From contig JAMZAV010002033.1 in NCBI GenBank assembly GCA_024449915.1, forward strand, positions 121,453 to 185,452: DNA of 64,000 nucleotides, in the 5' to 3' direction. The stretch is from Sweltsa coloradensis. Taxonomy: Eukaryota > Arthropoda > Insecta > Plecoptera > Chloroperlidae. A model generated the notes under the pieces. That model had not been told where the DNA came from and ran no database searches. It saw nothing but the letters and a program-made list of their open reading frames with translations. The position numbers and the translations under genes are program-made. Positions 47,668-59,280 of this stretch are shown here, piece after piece. The stretch's first letter is position 1. Each line of letters starts with the position of its first letter.

Positions 47668-47914
47668 CCCTAAAACCCAATGATAAAAAAGGGATATACC
47701 GGTTGCTTAAAGTTGAAAATGCGATATTCAATCATTCATTTAAAGAGTGGCCCCAAAACCACCAAGGTCTCGATTATTTTCTATGAAAGCCCAGTAAAAT
47801 CCCAGCTGGGCCACAGCCTAGGAACAAGCATAGACATAAGGGCCAAAAAAACACTTTGCTATAGAGCGCAGTACCAAAACGGGGGCGAAGCAAAAAATTA
47901 GACAAGACACACAA
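47668..47914 (+). repeat. Degraded copy of the 52.6 kb sequence (direct repeat A)
   Basis: Matches 52,632-52,894 in order: AACCCAATGATAA / ACCCTAATGATAA, TATTTTCTATGAAAGCCCAG, CCACAGCCTAGGAACA, ACACTTTGCTAT, GACACACAAC. Differences are mainly short indels and lost bases. Outside these limits the similarity stops on both sides. Confidence 0.85.
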
Positions 47915-48209
47915 CCCCACACGCAAAAACGATATTTACGGGTATCCCATTTTTGGATTTTAAAGTGAAAAATTAAAATCCACGATATTTCAGGAAATAC
48001 TAGGTATATCCCCAAAAAAAGATATACTGATTGGGGCTTAAAAGTATGTTTAGAGGGGGTATTATAGCATTGACATGTCTCCCCCCAGCATTCCCAACAA
48101 CGTTTCATACCCTGTTTTAAAAAAAAATAATTTCCTATTCATGGTATTTCAAAAAAACCATTAAATAGTAGGAAAATGCTTTTTTAAAAAAACCGCATAA
48201 ACGTAAGTC

Positions 48210-49960
48210 CCACTATATGTCCTAGGTATATACTTTTAATAACAAATTTACACATCTCGGCCCCAATTGGTAATAATCGTATATTGGCAAAAATCACATA
48301 TATACACAATGAATATATGTCCAGTTACCTACGATTTCTACATAAACCAACAATAAGTCTACTTCCGTTCGTAAATAATAAACCGAATATTGAGCCAAAA
48401 CAAACCATGGGGCATACAACGTTATATGGTAGGGTCCTGTATATTGTATATCGTACGCTATTCTACATAAACCCAAAATAAGTCTACTCCGTACAAAATA
48501 ATATATGTATTTGTGAAAAACTGCCATGGCATACACCGATTATAGTGTATGTCCAATGTTTATCCTGCGATATTCTACATAAACCAACCAATCAGTCTAC
48601 TCCCTTCGAAAGAATTATACATTTTGTATATTTTACAAACATGCCATGGCCATACACCGATTGTATGGGTTGTCCCTGTAATATCCTACGCATATTCTAC
48701 AATTTAAACCAAAAATAAGTTTACTCCGTTCGTAATTTATTCGTATATTTTGGAAAAAAAGCCAAAGACATACCCGATTATAGTTATTCCCATGTTTATC
48801 CGCCTATATTCACCCTAAAACCACATTCAGTCTACTCCGTTCGAAAGTATATATACTCGTTTTTGACAAACATTCCCTGAACATACACCGGGTTTTAGGT
48901 ATTCCCCCTGAATATCCTACATAGTTCAAAAAACAGACCAACATTCAGGCTTTTTTCGTTTTTTAAAATTACAATCTATATATTGAGCAAAATGCCATAA
49001 ATAAAAAATTTTATGGTATTCCCAGTATTTTTCCCACGTATATTCCCATATACCAACATAAGTCTACTCGTCGTAAGTACTTACTTGTAATTGACAAACA
49101 TGCCGTGGACATACACCGATTATTGGTAGCCTAAGAATCCTACTATATTCTACATAACCAACAACATTTTTACTCCGTTCGTAAGATATACTCTGTAAAA
49201 TTGTGAAAACATGCCCTGGACTATACCCTATATTGTAAAGCCCTGTTTTATTTCCGCGTATATTCTAATAAATAAAAATTCATTACTTCGTTCGAAAAAT
49301 ACTCTGTAATTGAGGGAAAATGCCCTGAACATCCCGATTATATGGGCTTCCTAAGATACCCCACGTATATTCTACAAAACCAACAATTAAGTTCTACTCC
49401 GTTTTTTCGTAATAAAACTCTGTATTTGTGAAAACATGCCTGGACATATACCGATTTATTTGATGTACCATGTTTTTTCCTGCGTATATTCTACATAAAT
49501 AAATATTCAGTCTACTTTTGTTCAAAGTTATTTTATATTCCAGCCCTGAAAATCCGGTTTTTTGGGGATGTCCCATGTATCCCCGTATATTACTAAAAAA
49601 CAATGTTCCCATTGAATAATAAATTTGGAAGAGAAACCCCATGTTATACCCATTACATTAGTCCCCCGTAACCTACGTATTTCTACATAAAAAACATTCA
49701 GTCTCTCTTTGGTATAACCCTTTTAAATTAAAAAACTCCATAACAAAATTAATGGTTTGGTTCCCCAATTAATCCGAATATTAATATTTTTAACCTGAAA
49801 CAGTTACTACGTTGTGAGTAAATTTTTAAAAAAGGTACATGCAAACATTTTCATTTATGGGTTTGTCCCCTGTATTCCTACGATTTCTAATAAAACCACA
49901 TTCAGTTACCCTTTAATATATTTTCAAATATACGTGTAATGGCCCAAAAATAACTATATT
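48210..49960. repeat. Satellite-like tandem array, ~115-bp unit, ~15 copies
   Basis: A unit with TATTCTACATAAACCAACA, GTCTACTCCGTTCGTAA, TGTGAAAACATGCCATGG, ACATACACCGATTATA and TCCCATGTTTATCCTACG recurs; the TTCTAC landmark is at about 48,335, 48,461, 48,573, 48,695, 48,808, 48,924, 49,042, 49,147, 49,262, 49,369, 49,488, 49,590, 49,681 and 49,886. Unit length varies 91-126 bp, apparently from consensus errors. No coding. Confidence 0.88.
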
Positions 49961-50449
49961 CATCATTTTGGAAAACCGGTTTGGGGTTTTGGGCCCCGAA
50001 AAAATTTTTTTAAAAAAAACGGGAAACAATAAATTATCTTTAAAAAGATTTTGTTAATTAAAATTTTCATATTTTGGACATTTCTTTTTTAAAAGATAAG
50101 AAAGGAAAAAATTTTGAAATACAAAACCTACCCTGCCAAAAGACATTCCGATTGGGTTTTCTTTATTATATTTTATATTGTATTTATTATATTTCCGCCC
50201 CCGGGGTGGAAAGGGCCGATATAGGGCAACAATTCTGCCCTCGCAGCCTATACATGTAAAAAAGGGAACATACAAAAAAAACACGATGTTAAACCAGAAA
50301 GCACGGGGGAAGGACAGAAAGAATCTGCCAAGTAGTGAGAAAAAAAACGTTAAAAAAGTCAAAAATGAAAGTTATTATGCCACCTGGCACGCGAGGGCAA
50401 AATACCATATGGAAAGGGAAAACAAAAAAAAACACAAATAGCGGGGAAA

Positions 50450-51760
50450 ATACTCCTAGACAAGAAAAAAAGCAAACCACGTACGTAAAACAAAAATACA
50501 AACAAGAGTAAAACAACGGCACGGGAACACAAACACAAACTGTTGGGGGTGCATGCACCACACCAAATCGGGCTCCCCCGACGCACACGCACACGCGAGG
50601 GGGGAAAACACTCGCGCGCACTCCAAGGCACAACCCTCGGAACCCGGCTCCAGGACCAACTCCTGCCCCCAGCCTCGGTGAAGGGTCCCCGGGGGGCCGG
50701 CGACCACAGGGAGGGCATCCGCGAAAGCTCGGAAAAGGGTACCAGGTCGTCGGCGGTGGGGGCGGGAAACCTGTGGGGCGAAGATGATCCGGGAGCTGTG
50801 CGTTCCGGGGGGCGGAGGCGGGCAATACGGGGCGGGCGAGCATCAAGTCGCACCCGGGAAGGGTTCAACCCTGTTACTCACCCTCGCCTTTCGCGTGGCA
50901 GGGTGCAGGCGGGGGTAAAGACGCAGGATACGCGCTCCAGCGGCAGTAACCCCGAAGGGGGAGACCAAAGGCGGCGCAAGAGCAGCCCGTAGCGTGTTCG
51001 AACAGGGGGGGCAGGGAACACCTGGTAGTATGGCGGGGTGCCGGAATACAGCCCCGGACACGGGCCCCGCAGCATCACGAGGGGGTTCAACGCCGCCTCG
51101 CCCGCAAACATATGTCCCCGGGGTGGGCAGGGCCCCCAAACAAAGTGGCGGTGAAAGCACTCCCAGGGATTTCGCGGCGGGGACAAACCCTGGTCACCCC
51201 ACAGGGATGGAGCGCGCATGGGCAGGAAACCGGGGGTTTTTTTTCTGCCGGGAAGACAATTAGTTTTTGAGGCTTAAGTTCCAACCCCCCTTTTTTCCCC
51301 TTGGGTTCCCCCAAAGGGGGGCAGGGTGGGACCCTTTTCGCTGTCTCCCCCCCCTGGGGACCCGGCGTGGAACTGGGGTTCTGATGTTAGTAAGGGGGGG
51401 AAAGGAAGCCCCCTTAACCCGGCGGGGGGAGGAAATTTTTAAAGATGCCCCTCCACTCGGACCCGCGCCGTTCGGCCCCCGGTTGGAAAGATCGGGGGAA
51501 AAGGACCATGAGGGGGGACACCCAGGTGATCAGCTGAGACAAGACCGTCGTGCCAGACCTTGTCAAAAAGCCCGTGAAATGTCTAGGAAAGCGGCCAGTA
51601 CACAGGGCCATCATTTAAGGTGGATGTGCTTTCCCAGACAAAACGAGCAAAAGGGTCAGTAACGGTCCCCCGGGACGAAAACCAGCCCGTTCCCAGGGGG
51701 ACCCCGAACTCGCAAAGGGGGTAAACGGCGGCCCTGGATAGTTTTGTTCGAGTATAACAC
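50450..51760. other. GC-rich unrecognised segment in poor block
   Basis: Composition is visibly much richer in G and C than the AT-rich sequence on both sides. Frames of up to 185 codons exist on both strands (minus 50,846-50,289; plus 50,543-50,992; plus 51,267-51,662), but opposing frames open together is normal for GC-rich DNA, and none shows a family motif I recognise. It could be a transposon interior, a GC-rich host segment or foreign sequence. Confidence 0.4.
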
Positions 51761-52631
51761 TTTCAGGCGAGGGTCTTCCAAATTGCACTTGGTGGGGGCT
51801 GAAATTACTCTCAACCCAAATAAATATTGATTTCTCAGGGCCCGCTGTTTAATTACGTTACTTAATATTTTTCTACCAAAAATTTTTCGAATTTTCAAGT
51901 TGATGGTCGGATCAAGGGGTACTATTATACATTTGTTGGGCTGGTCGGATATTATTTGGAAAGTGGATAATTGTATATTGTTCGTAATAAAAAGTACATC
52001 CATGTGTTTTTCCCCCACATCCTGTGAAAGCCCTTGAATTTATATTGGTTTTAAATTACAATCCATGGGCGTGTTGTTTTCCTACAATAACCCCAATAAT
52101 GCAATTTTTATACCTATGGAGTCGTACAAAGTACCAAAGGGTTTCACGAAATGCATGATGAATCGTGGATATAGTCGTATTTGTTTGTACATTTTAAAGG
52201 GAAACCAAATGATTTCATAGTAGGTTTTGCGGGACGTACCCCCAATTATAAACGACTGATTATTCCCGTACATCCACGTACATCCATGGATGTCATTGAA
52301 ATTTTTTATTTTTTTAAAATTTTTAAAATCCCCAGATTTTTTGTAGATACCAAAAATGGGCCTACGTAAAATGTATATCAAAATTACCATGGATGTTTAA
52401 AAATTTACCCAAGGATATTCAAGAAAATTGCACAAACGAAACGGGGGTATTTAGGTACATTCAGAAATATACGTAGGAAAATATCTGGGAGGGCCCAGTA
52501 GATGAATATCGTGACTTTTACATTCGCCGGCAGCTTTACATAAAATGCTGTTTATATTTTCCCTGGAATATACACATTTTTTTTCATGGATATTCATAGG
52601 GAAATTGGGGATTGTGTGTGCGGGGTGGGAA

Positions 52632-52894
52632 AACCCTAAACCCTAATGATAACAGAGTATACCGGTATGCATGTAAAGTTGAAGTGCGATAGTGTCAATG
52701 CATTCATTCAACGAGTGGCAAATCCAAGTGTCTCGATGTATTTTCTATGAAAGCCCAGTAACATCCCAGCTGGCCACAGCCTAGGAACACAGCATACTAA
52801 GCACAGACATAGAGGGCATAACAACACTTTGCTATGAGAGCGGCAGTACCCAAAACAGGGAGCGAAGCAACAATTAGACGAAGACACACAACTT
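52632..52894 (+). repeat. Clean copy of direct repeat (copy B)
   Basis: The better-quality partner of 47,668-47,914. It opens the clean sequence after the second poor block. It includes bases missing from the degraded copy (for example CAGCATACTAAGCACAGACA near 52,790). Confidence 0.85.
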
Positions 52895-53276
52895 TCAAAT
52901 CTCGCTGTGGGGTGGAGGTGCCGAGTACATAAGTTTCCCGAGCTCCCAAGCGGGTTGGTTTGGTAGGCACATGAACTCGGCCCTACCGCCTGCACCTTGC
53001 AATCAAGTTCACGGTCACTTAGCATGGAATTAGTGATTTCTATATCTTGAAACAGAACTGAAATAGAATAAGTTGTAAGTCTTGATAATCATAAACAATG
53101 ACACCAGTTAGCACTATTATCGCGCCAAGGTTAAAGTAGATTATAAATGTACTTGAAAGTTGGGGGAGTGTGAATAGATTCTGTCCAGCCTTGATAACAC
53201 AATTAGCATACGCATATGCTTTAGGTTACAGACTGGAACTGTTATCAGCCTAGCGACTATAGTATCTCTGCAGGTA

Positions 53277-53401
53277 GTGACGCGTCCGGGATACGATCCC
53301 TGGTACAACTCTCAGTCAGGACTGAGGTGGTGACGCGTCCGGGATACGATCCCTGGTACAACTCTCAGTCAGGACTGCAGGTAGCGGGTTGCGGGATTCG
53401 A
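53277..53401 (-). repeat. 53-bp tandem duplication next to box B-like sequence
   Basis: GTGACGCGTCCGGGATACGA through CTCAGTCAGGACTG occurs at 53,277-53,324 and again at 53,330-53,377 (period 53). On the minus strand each unit reads TACCAGGGATCGTATCCCGG, a degenerate T arm, and the adjacent GGTTCGAATCCCGCAACC (53,386-53,403) has a true box B. This suggests a tRNA-derived SINE piece that was locally duplicated. Confidence 0.55.
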
Positions 53402-55293
53402 ACCAATGAAGTGCGTTCCTTCATCATCAACATTGCAGAGGATGTGATAATCATGTTACAATACATACACATTACACAATATTTATTTACGAGATTAAAT
53501 TGGTCGGGCACGTGGGTAATGCCTGACTTTTAAAAACTTGACGACTTCGTCTTCGGACCTTCGAGAATCGAGTGTAATCATCGACATTGAAATAAAACGA
53601 AAACAATATTATTATCAAATCAAATGTGTTTTTGTTGCTGGCACTATGCACTTGCTACTTCAGCTAACCTAGACCAGGCAGCTACTACAGCAGTGTTGTA
53701 GTCCTCATGCAGCCCCGCAGCACAGGCTTGATGGGCTAGTACGAGGCTGCGTCAGACCGACCAGTTTGTTCTTTCCACGTGTTCGCTGATTGGGTGACCT
53801 TGTATTAAAAACTTCCGACATAGCTGCCTAGCACGCTAGCTAGCGCAGGCCAGCGTTGCTTCGAAACGTTTGCCAAACATTTCCGGATAGATCCGTCTGA
53901 CTTACCAAGTAATGCTGGCTGCAAGATGAAAGCACCACCATCACCAAGCAGCTTCGACGTGGGCTCAACGCTGCTCGAGCTGTCAGCCGACAAGCCTGAC
54001 TCAAGACGGTTGCTTCCGAAGAGGGACACACGTTCAGCACACGTGTCACCCTCACCTCACCACCACCTACCAAGTCAATAATCGTATTAAAATAATTATC
54101 CAGAAGGAACAGGTGGAATTTAAAAAAAAAGGAATCCTAAGTTGGAACTGCTTTCGTTTTTAGCGTTGCATGATTTTTTTAAACAAACATAATTGTACAA
54201 ATCACGTTTTATTTTGATGCCAATCAAACTATTGATAATCAATAGATGCATCAACCATTATTACCTGCAGTTGTACTTGTCACCGACATCACATTCACAC
54301 AAACCTTGCAGTGAGGTACTGCATGACACTGAGGTACCGGAGATAGTATGTGCACTGCATGATACGGCTCAATTGCAAGAACAACAACACACATATTTAT
54401 TATGTGTCGGTCGGTAGACTTGTTTCCAGATTGCATGTAAGATATACTTCCGAGTTAGAATAAAGACAAATCACAAGTTTGCAACCACCAACTGCGCCGC
54501 CGTGCACACCCGCGTAGGAACTCTTTTTCGAGTGGGGGGGGTGGGGGGGTGGGGGGATGAACAACAAATCTTCTGCTGAATTTCGGGGAAAAGGCTTCAA
54601 GCCCGGGGGGATTGGGGGGCTTCGCAACTGCAGCACAATCAGGTGTCTTTGGTGGGTTTTAGAAAACATAAGTGGTCTGAATGAGAATAGTAAAAACTAT
54701 GTTGCCAAGACCATGTTACAACCATTGAATATGCATATCTTTACGTTCGCGATCACGTCCAACAATAGGCAATAATGGAAAATTGTTAGTCATGACTCTT
54801 CTGAAGAAACTTTAAAAAGTGGGGGGACATTCCCCCATCCCGCCCCCCACTTTCTACGCGCCTGGCCATGCACCGTGCAGCTGACGCGGACAATGCATCG
54901 GTATATATAGCAAGCTCAAGACAATACGAACGCCAAGACTGTGAATAATCACTTCTAATCAATTAACGCAATCATCTATTAATAAGGTCTACATATCCAT
55001 CCGGAATTGATAAGGTTCCATTTTATTTCCAGCTTAAATAGCGTTGTTATTGCACCACAACGTTTCCTACTAGTGCACGCTAATTAATACCACGAGCATG
55101 CATATGTGTTGTTCCCGTCGCCGCGACCCCGGAGTGCACTTTATCACTTCAAATAAATTAAAAACTAATGCAAAACTCAACAAGCAGGTAAGCTCATTAT
55201 AGAGCGCAAACTTAGTTCAACTGTTCTACTAATACTGGCCACGACTACTAAATATGAAAATATTACTTCTTGGGATGAGCTCCTAAAAGTGTA
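53402..55293. other. Intergenic, nothing recognised
   Basis: G-rich runs at about 54,532-54,557 and C/G runs near 54,822-54,850 resemble the low-complexity parts of the CAGTGGCGG family, but no inverted ends were found. Confidence 0.45.
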
Positions 55294-55410
55294 GTGTGGC
55301 TCGTTGGTCTTGTGGTTAGCCTACCTGCTTCCAATGCAGAAGGTCCAGGGTTCGATTCCCGCCAAAGTCAGAAGTTTTTTAACTTCTGATTAAACTTCTG
55401 ATTTGGACTT
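55294..55410 (+). mobile_element. tRNA-derived SINE head (tRNA-Gly-like)
   Basis: A box A-like TTGGTCTTGTGGTTAGC (55,304-55,320) and perfect box B GGTTCGATTCC (55,349-55,359) are spaced as in tRNA genes. The middle, CTGCTTCCAATGCAG, resembles the tRNA-Gly(UCC) anticodon arm. Acceptor and T stems pair only partly (CAGGG against CCCGC), so it is not a working tRNA. It is followed by repeats of AACTTCTGATT at 55,377-55,402, a likely SINE body. Pol III promoter boxes could still be recognised. Confidence 0.65.
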
Positions 55411-56943
55411 AAGTCCATCAGTTCGGGAGTTTGTAAACGGTGACTTTGGAGCCGTCCTAGCAACGAAGCACATAATAAATTCAGAGTTGTTCTGAATCGG
55501 CCTTGTTGATTCTGGCGTTGATCCGCGGGTGTTCGCACTGTCCATACCAGTGATTGTTATATTTCCTATTAAAAATATCGATCTTTGGTTGGTAATCGCT
55601 CACTCGTCGATTGCGTCGGGGCCTTAGGCTTAGTTGCTTCGATTTACTGTCCCCCACTGAAAATCAGTTATATAACTGAGTGGGTAGACTCTAAATACAA
55701 TTTATTTATTTATTATTTATTTAAAACTAGATTAAAAAATATCCGTTTTGCAATTGTATACTATTACGTAAATCTAGTGACGAGCATCTCAATAGTTGTG
55801 AGGCAAAGTCGCACTGCCAGCGCCGATGCTCGCCTCGCGATACCTGAAAAGCGTGGCAGGTCAAGTCTAGAAATTTTAAAAGTTCTCAAGTTTGCGGTTT
55901 GGCCGGTTGAGACCAAACAAAGGAAAAAACGAACAGTTATTTTCGCTACGCTCGTCCACCAATCCACATCCCCCTAAGACGTCCTAGGTGAAGACCATGG
56001 GGGGGACCATGGGGCCGAGGGAGGGATAATCAGGGAAACATAACATCACTCGTAGGCGGAGGTTGCCACATTCAAGAGAAACGGTGTCATTCACCTTTTT
56101 ATCGGTCATAAAGATAAAGATTACCGGTACAGTAGAAGTGAAATAAAAATTACTGCACCGTAAAAATAATTTTAAGTGCTGATTGGACAAATGAAATCGG
56201 CACAAGGATTGCAATCAAGTCGGTGCTTGGTAGACAACATGTGTTGCGAGTGCACCTCGGTGGATGATTCAGCCTGCCGGGTGATATCGCCGACGAGGAA
56301 CAACAACCTGCAGAGACGGCTCCAAAGTTACCGTTTACATGTGTGTACGCCTTGGAGCCCATAGTTACTGGTGCAATCAAAACAGTCTCATATTCGTAAC
56401 CTACTTGACAAGAAACATCGAAGCGCAGAATCTGAATGCAAGGGCGATCACTTATCTGCGACGAAAAGTCTCCCAACACTGGACAACTAATTTTACTTCC
56501 TTTGTTCAAACGAGAACTTACCATAGAAACATTTAACTTATTTTTTAGTTTATATAATTTTAAAACCAAAGTTGCAACTGTTCTCCAAATAAAAACGTAT
56601 TCCCAATCCTCGATTCCATCCCATAAAATAACATTATTTTATAAAATATTGAGCAAAGTTATACACAAATAAACGCAGTCTGGCTAGCAGCTTGAGCTAA
56701 TCTCCTGTCAACTCTTCTTGGTAATACAGGTCCAAGCTTAACTTATTCCATGTCATCACTCAATAAATCGCACGAAGACAAGCATAAGACATTCCTTATA
56801 GTTCGCATATTGTGTTTAGTTTTTAAAATAGTTGGTGTAATGGCCTGGAAATCTAGGTTCATTTCGGCCAGCTTTGATTGCGATTTTAATATCCGAGCGA
56901 TGAGTGGTGATAGATAAAGGGTGAAGGAAAAATTAAAAAAAAC
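55411..56943. other. Intergenic with a TCGCTACGCTCGTCC end-like motif
   Basis: TTTTCGCTACGCTCGTCCACC at 55,938-55,958, preceded by A-rich sequence, looks like the right end of a family B relative; no partner left end was found. Confidence 0.4.
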
Positions 56944-57085
56944 AAGCCTTATGCGGGAGTCGAACCCACGTCCCCTTGGTGTCGTATTCCTCGGACCTAC
57001 AACTAGCCAGCAGCAAGAGACGCACCACGTAAAGTCTACATATAAGACGCAAGTAGCCAGCAGCAAGTGACGCGCCACGGAAAGT
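56944..57085 (-). mobile_element. tRNA-derived SINE or tRNA pseudogene with duplicated 5' part
   Basis: On the minus strand the 3' half is intact: T arm GTGGGTTCGACTCCCGC (stem pairs fully with one G-T) with box B GGTTCGACTCC (plus 56,956-56,966) and acceptor strand ATAAGGC. A partner strand GTCTTAT (57,048-57,042) lies 105 bases upstream, too far for a normal tRNA. The segment AGCCAGCAGCAAG...CACG...AAAGT is duplicated in tandem (57,005-57,035 and 57,055-57,085, period 50), which explains the extra length. Confidence 0.55.
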
Positions 57086-57429
57086 ACAGCCGACCTCGGC
57101 AAAGACGCAGATATGAAACGGACTAGAAGTGCATAATAATGGTGTACTTGGCCAATGTGTTAAAAATAAAAAAGTCAAATGTCTGAGTATGATGTGTTGA
57201 CCCCCGGCTGTCGAAGATGTTACAGACACTGGAGACGTGAGCGCTTGTATATACTTGGTACAGAGATGCACGGAAGCTGCAACCATGCAGGGCCCGACCC
57301 AGAGGCGCGCAGGAGCCCGGGCCCCGGCTTGCCACCCATATTTACATATACCAATGTACCCAAGTGGAGCTATACAAGTTTTGTATCGTGTATTTTGAAT
57401 CCTCATTTAAAACTCCCAGTAAAAAAAAA

Positions 57430-57651
57430 CTTTTATCAGTCTGCCTCTGACAACAAAACAAATTGACGCACACAAACTACATTGTTTTGGTATTGCATTC
57501 GCCCACCACTTTTTTCGAACCAAATGCACTCTAAGAACATAATTTCCGTCTGCGGCGCTGTTTATGAGGGGCTCTGCCCCACATCCCCCCCGTGCTTGGT
57601 CCCTTTCCCGCAGATGTACATGTACGCATTTAAGTCCTAGATCCGCCACTG
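57430..57651 (-). mobile_element. Partial hAT-like MITE (CAGTGGCGGATCTAG family), reverse orientation
   Basis: On the minus strand it begins CAGTGGCGGATCTAGGACTT at 57,651 and follows the 40,936 element through GTACATGTACATCTGCGG, GTTCTTAGAGTGCATTTGGT and GAATGCAATACCAAAACAAT to GCGTCAATTT. Similarity fades at about 57,430, at the same place as in the 17,259 fragment, so two copies stop near the same internal point. Confidence 0.7.
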
Positions 57652-57862
57652 CATTAGGGCGCCCCTGGTGGTCGGGCACAACTGCATGGTTTACCGAGTA
57701 GGGGAGGTCAAGTGTTGTTCTAGCATATCATGTATAAACGTAGGAGGTGAACCGGTCTTTAGCGCGGTGAATTCAATACTCACGGCATGGCAGGGTGTCG
57801 TTTGATATTATAAACTCAAGTTGTTATTATAAAATCAATAATGCATACGTGCTTGTGTTAAT

Positions 57863-58294
57863 TGGATGAGCGTAGCGAGCTAAGCGAAGATTCCATTTCA
57901 CTACACTGGAGAAAAAAATCCGGAATGTTTTTTTTTTCTTTTTTTTTGTATTTTTGTGTGTCTGTGAACACGATTCCGGCCAAACCAATACCCCAATTGC
58001 GATGAAATTTTATGCAGGTCTATGAAATCTCTGAACGAAGAACTGCACGGGGGAAAAATCGATCGAAAAATTATTTCTCATGAAAATCGCAATTTTACGA
58101 TTTTTTTCGATTTTTAAAAAAATTCTTCGACTTATAACATCTACATGCTTTATCCGATTGTAATGATTTTTTCACAGAACCTTAATTTTATGAATTAATA
58201 TATTCGTGTGAAATTTGAGCGTAATCGAAAAATTATCTATTTAAAAAATCGCCATTTTACGCTTTTTTCGTTTAAAAAAAATTACGCTCATCCA
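57863..58294 (-). mobile_element. Family B element, single repeat unit, reverse orientation
   Basis: Ends TGGATGAGCGTA (57,863) and TTACGCTCATCCA (58,294) are inverted over 12 bp. Relative to the 62,662 copy it is reversed: GCGTAGCGAGCTAAGCGAAG, CATTTCACTACACTGGAGAA, ATCCGGAATG, A/T-rich tract, CGATTCCGGC, CAATTGCGATGAAATTTTAT and then about one and a half units of the 159-bp repeat (TTACAATCGGAT and ACGAATATATTAATTCATAA in inverse). 432 bp, non-coding. TT occurs at the left junction. Confidence 0.78.
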
Positions 58295-59274
58295 TCAACG
58301 CGGCGGGACTTAAGCGTTTTCCTAGTTTAAAATAAGTTTAATTTAAAGCTTAAAATCTCTGTTATTATTTTGTGCATGATATATCATGTTGTTATGGAGA
58401 GTTCCGCGGGAAAAGTAATCGGTCGATTGTGTGAATTGAGCTATTATTTGGTATGGAAAATGCCGTACATACGCACGCATATTATGACTCGGGACGGAAT
58501 TGTAGAACCGTTCGTGAAATTTCTTGTGTGTATTATACCTAGAACTGCTGAGTGCTGACGAGATATTCTCCGTGGATTGGTCGTGGCGCTTTGTCTGCAA
58601 GCGCCGACATGTCTTCGTAGGCGAAGTAGGAATTGTGGTGACAAAGTGGTGTATAATATTTCAGAGTATGTGATGGAGAAAGAATTCAAAGTTCACCGAC
58701 ACATTCAATCGCTCCATTTAAAGTTTAAATGTCTAGGAAACTCGCTTTAAATCGCTAAATGAATGCAAGGAGGCCAATGAGAGTGCTAGCTAGCTTGACA
58801 AGTTCTTTGCGACAGCAGACGACAGAACACACCCCGTTTCAGAGTCATAAAACTCCACTGCATGGGGGGGGGGGGGGTATGCATCTCAAGTTTTAAAAGA
58901 TGAAAATATATATGCAACGCAACATTTAATGTTCTGACCACATAAACCTTCCGCCATTCAAATTCACAAACTTCCATGTGTAAATACACAGTGTGAAAAG
59001 AATATATGAATCTCAATTTATTATTAATACTTGGCTGGCTCCGGGGACGTTTCAAATAACCCAAACCACTTCAGTCCCATCTTTCACCAAGTATTTTCAC
59101 ACGAATAATCAAAATTAAATTGGGCGTAGGGACATCTTGCAACACTAAATCTACCGGTTACGTCAATGCCAGTTGGCCTGGAAGCTAGAGATCGCGCATA
59201 CGTAACACACGTCACGTCAAACAAGTATAAAGGAACAAGCTTCAAGTACGTTCTCAACACTATATGAGAATAAT
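58295..59274. other. Intergenic, nothing recognised
   Basis: Contains a 13-base G run at about 58,864-58,876 and no recognised gene. Confidence 0.5.
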
Positions 59275-59280
59275 ATAACG

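Larger units (their letters stand above)
47300..52630. other. Second low-accuracy consensus block
   Basis: The same stretched-homopolymer style as the first 14 kb begins near 47,300 (C runs at 47,346-47,359) and ends abruptly near 52,630. It includes a satellite, a GC-rich segment and one degraded copy of sequence found clean at 52.6 kb. No gene recognised. Confidence 0.75.

Noticed and set aside
50289..50992. Long frames on both strands in the GC-rich island as genes
   Set aside because: Opposing open frames are expected in GC-rich sequence, no motif was recognised, and the block has frequent indels.
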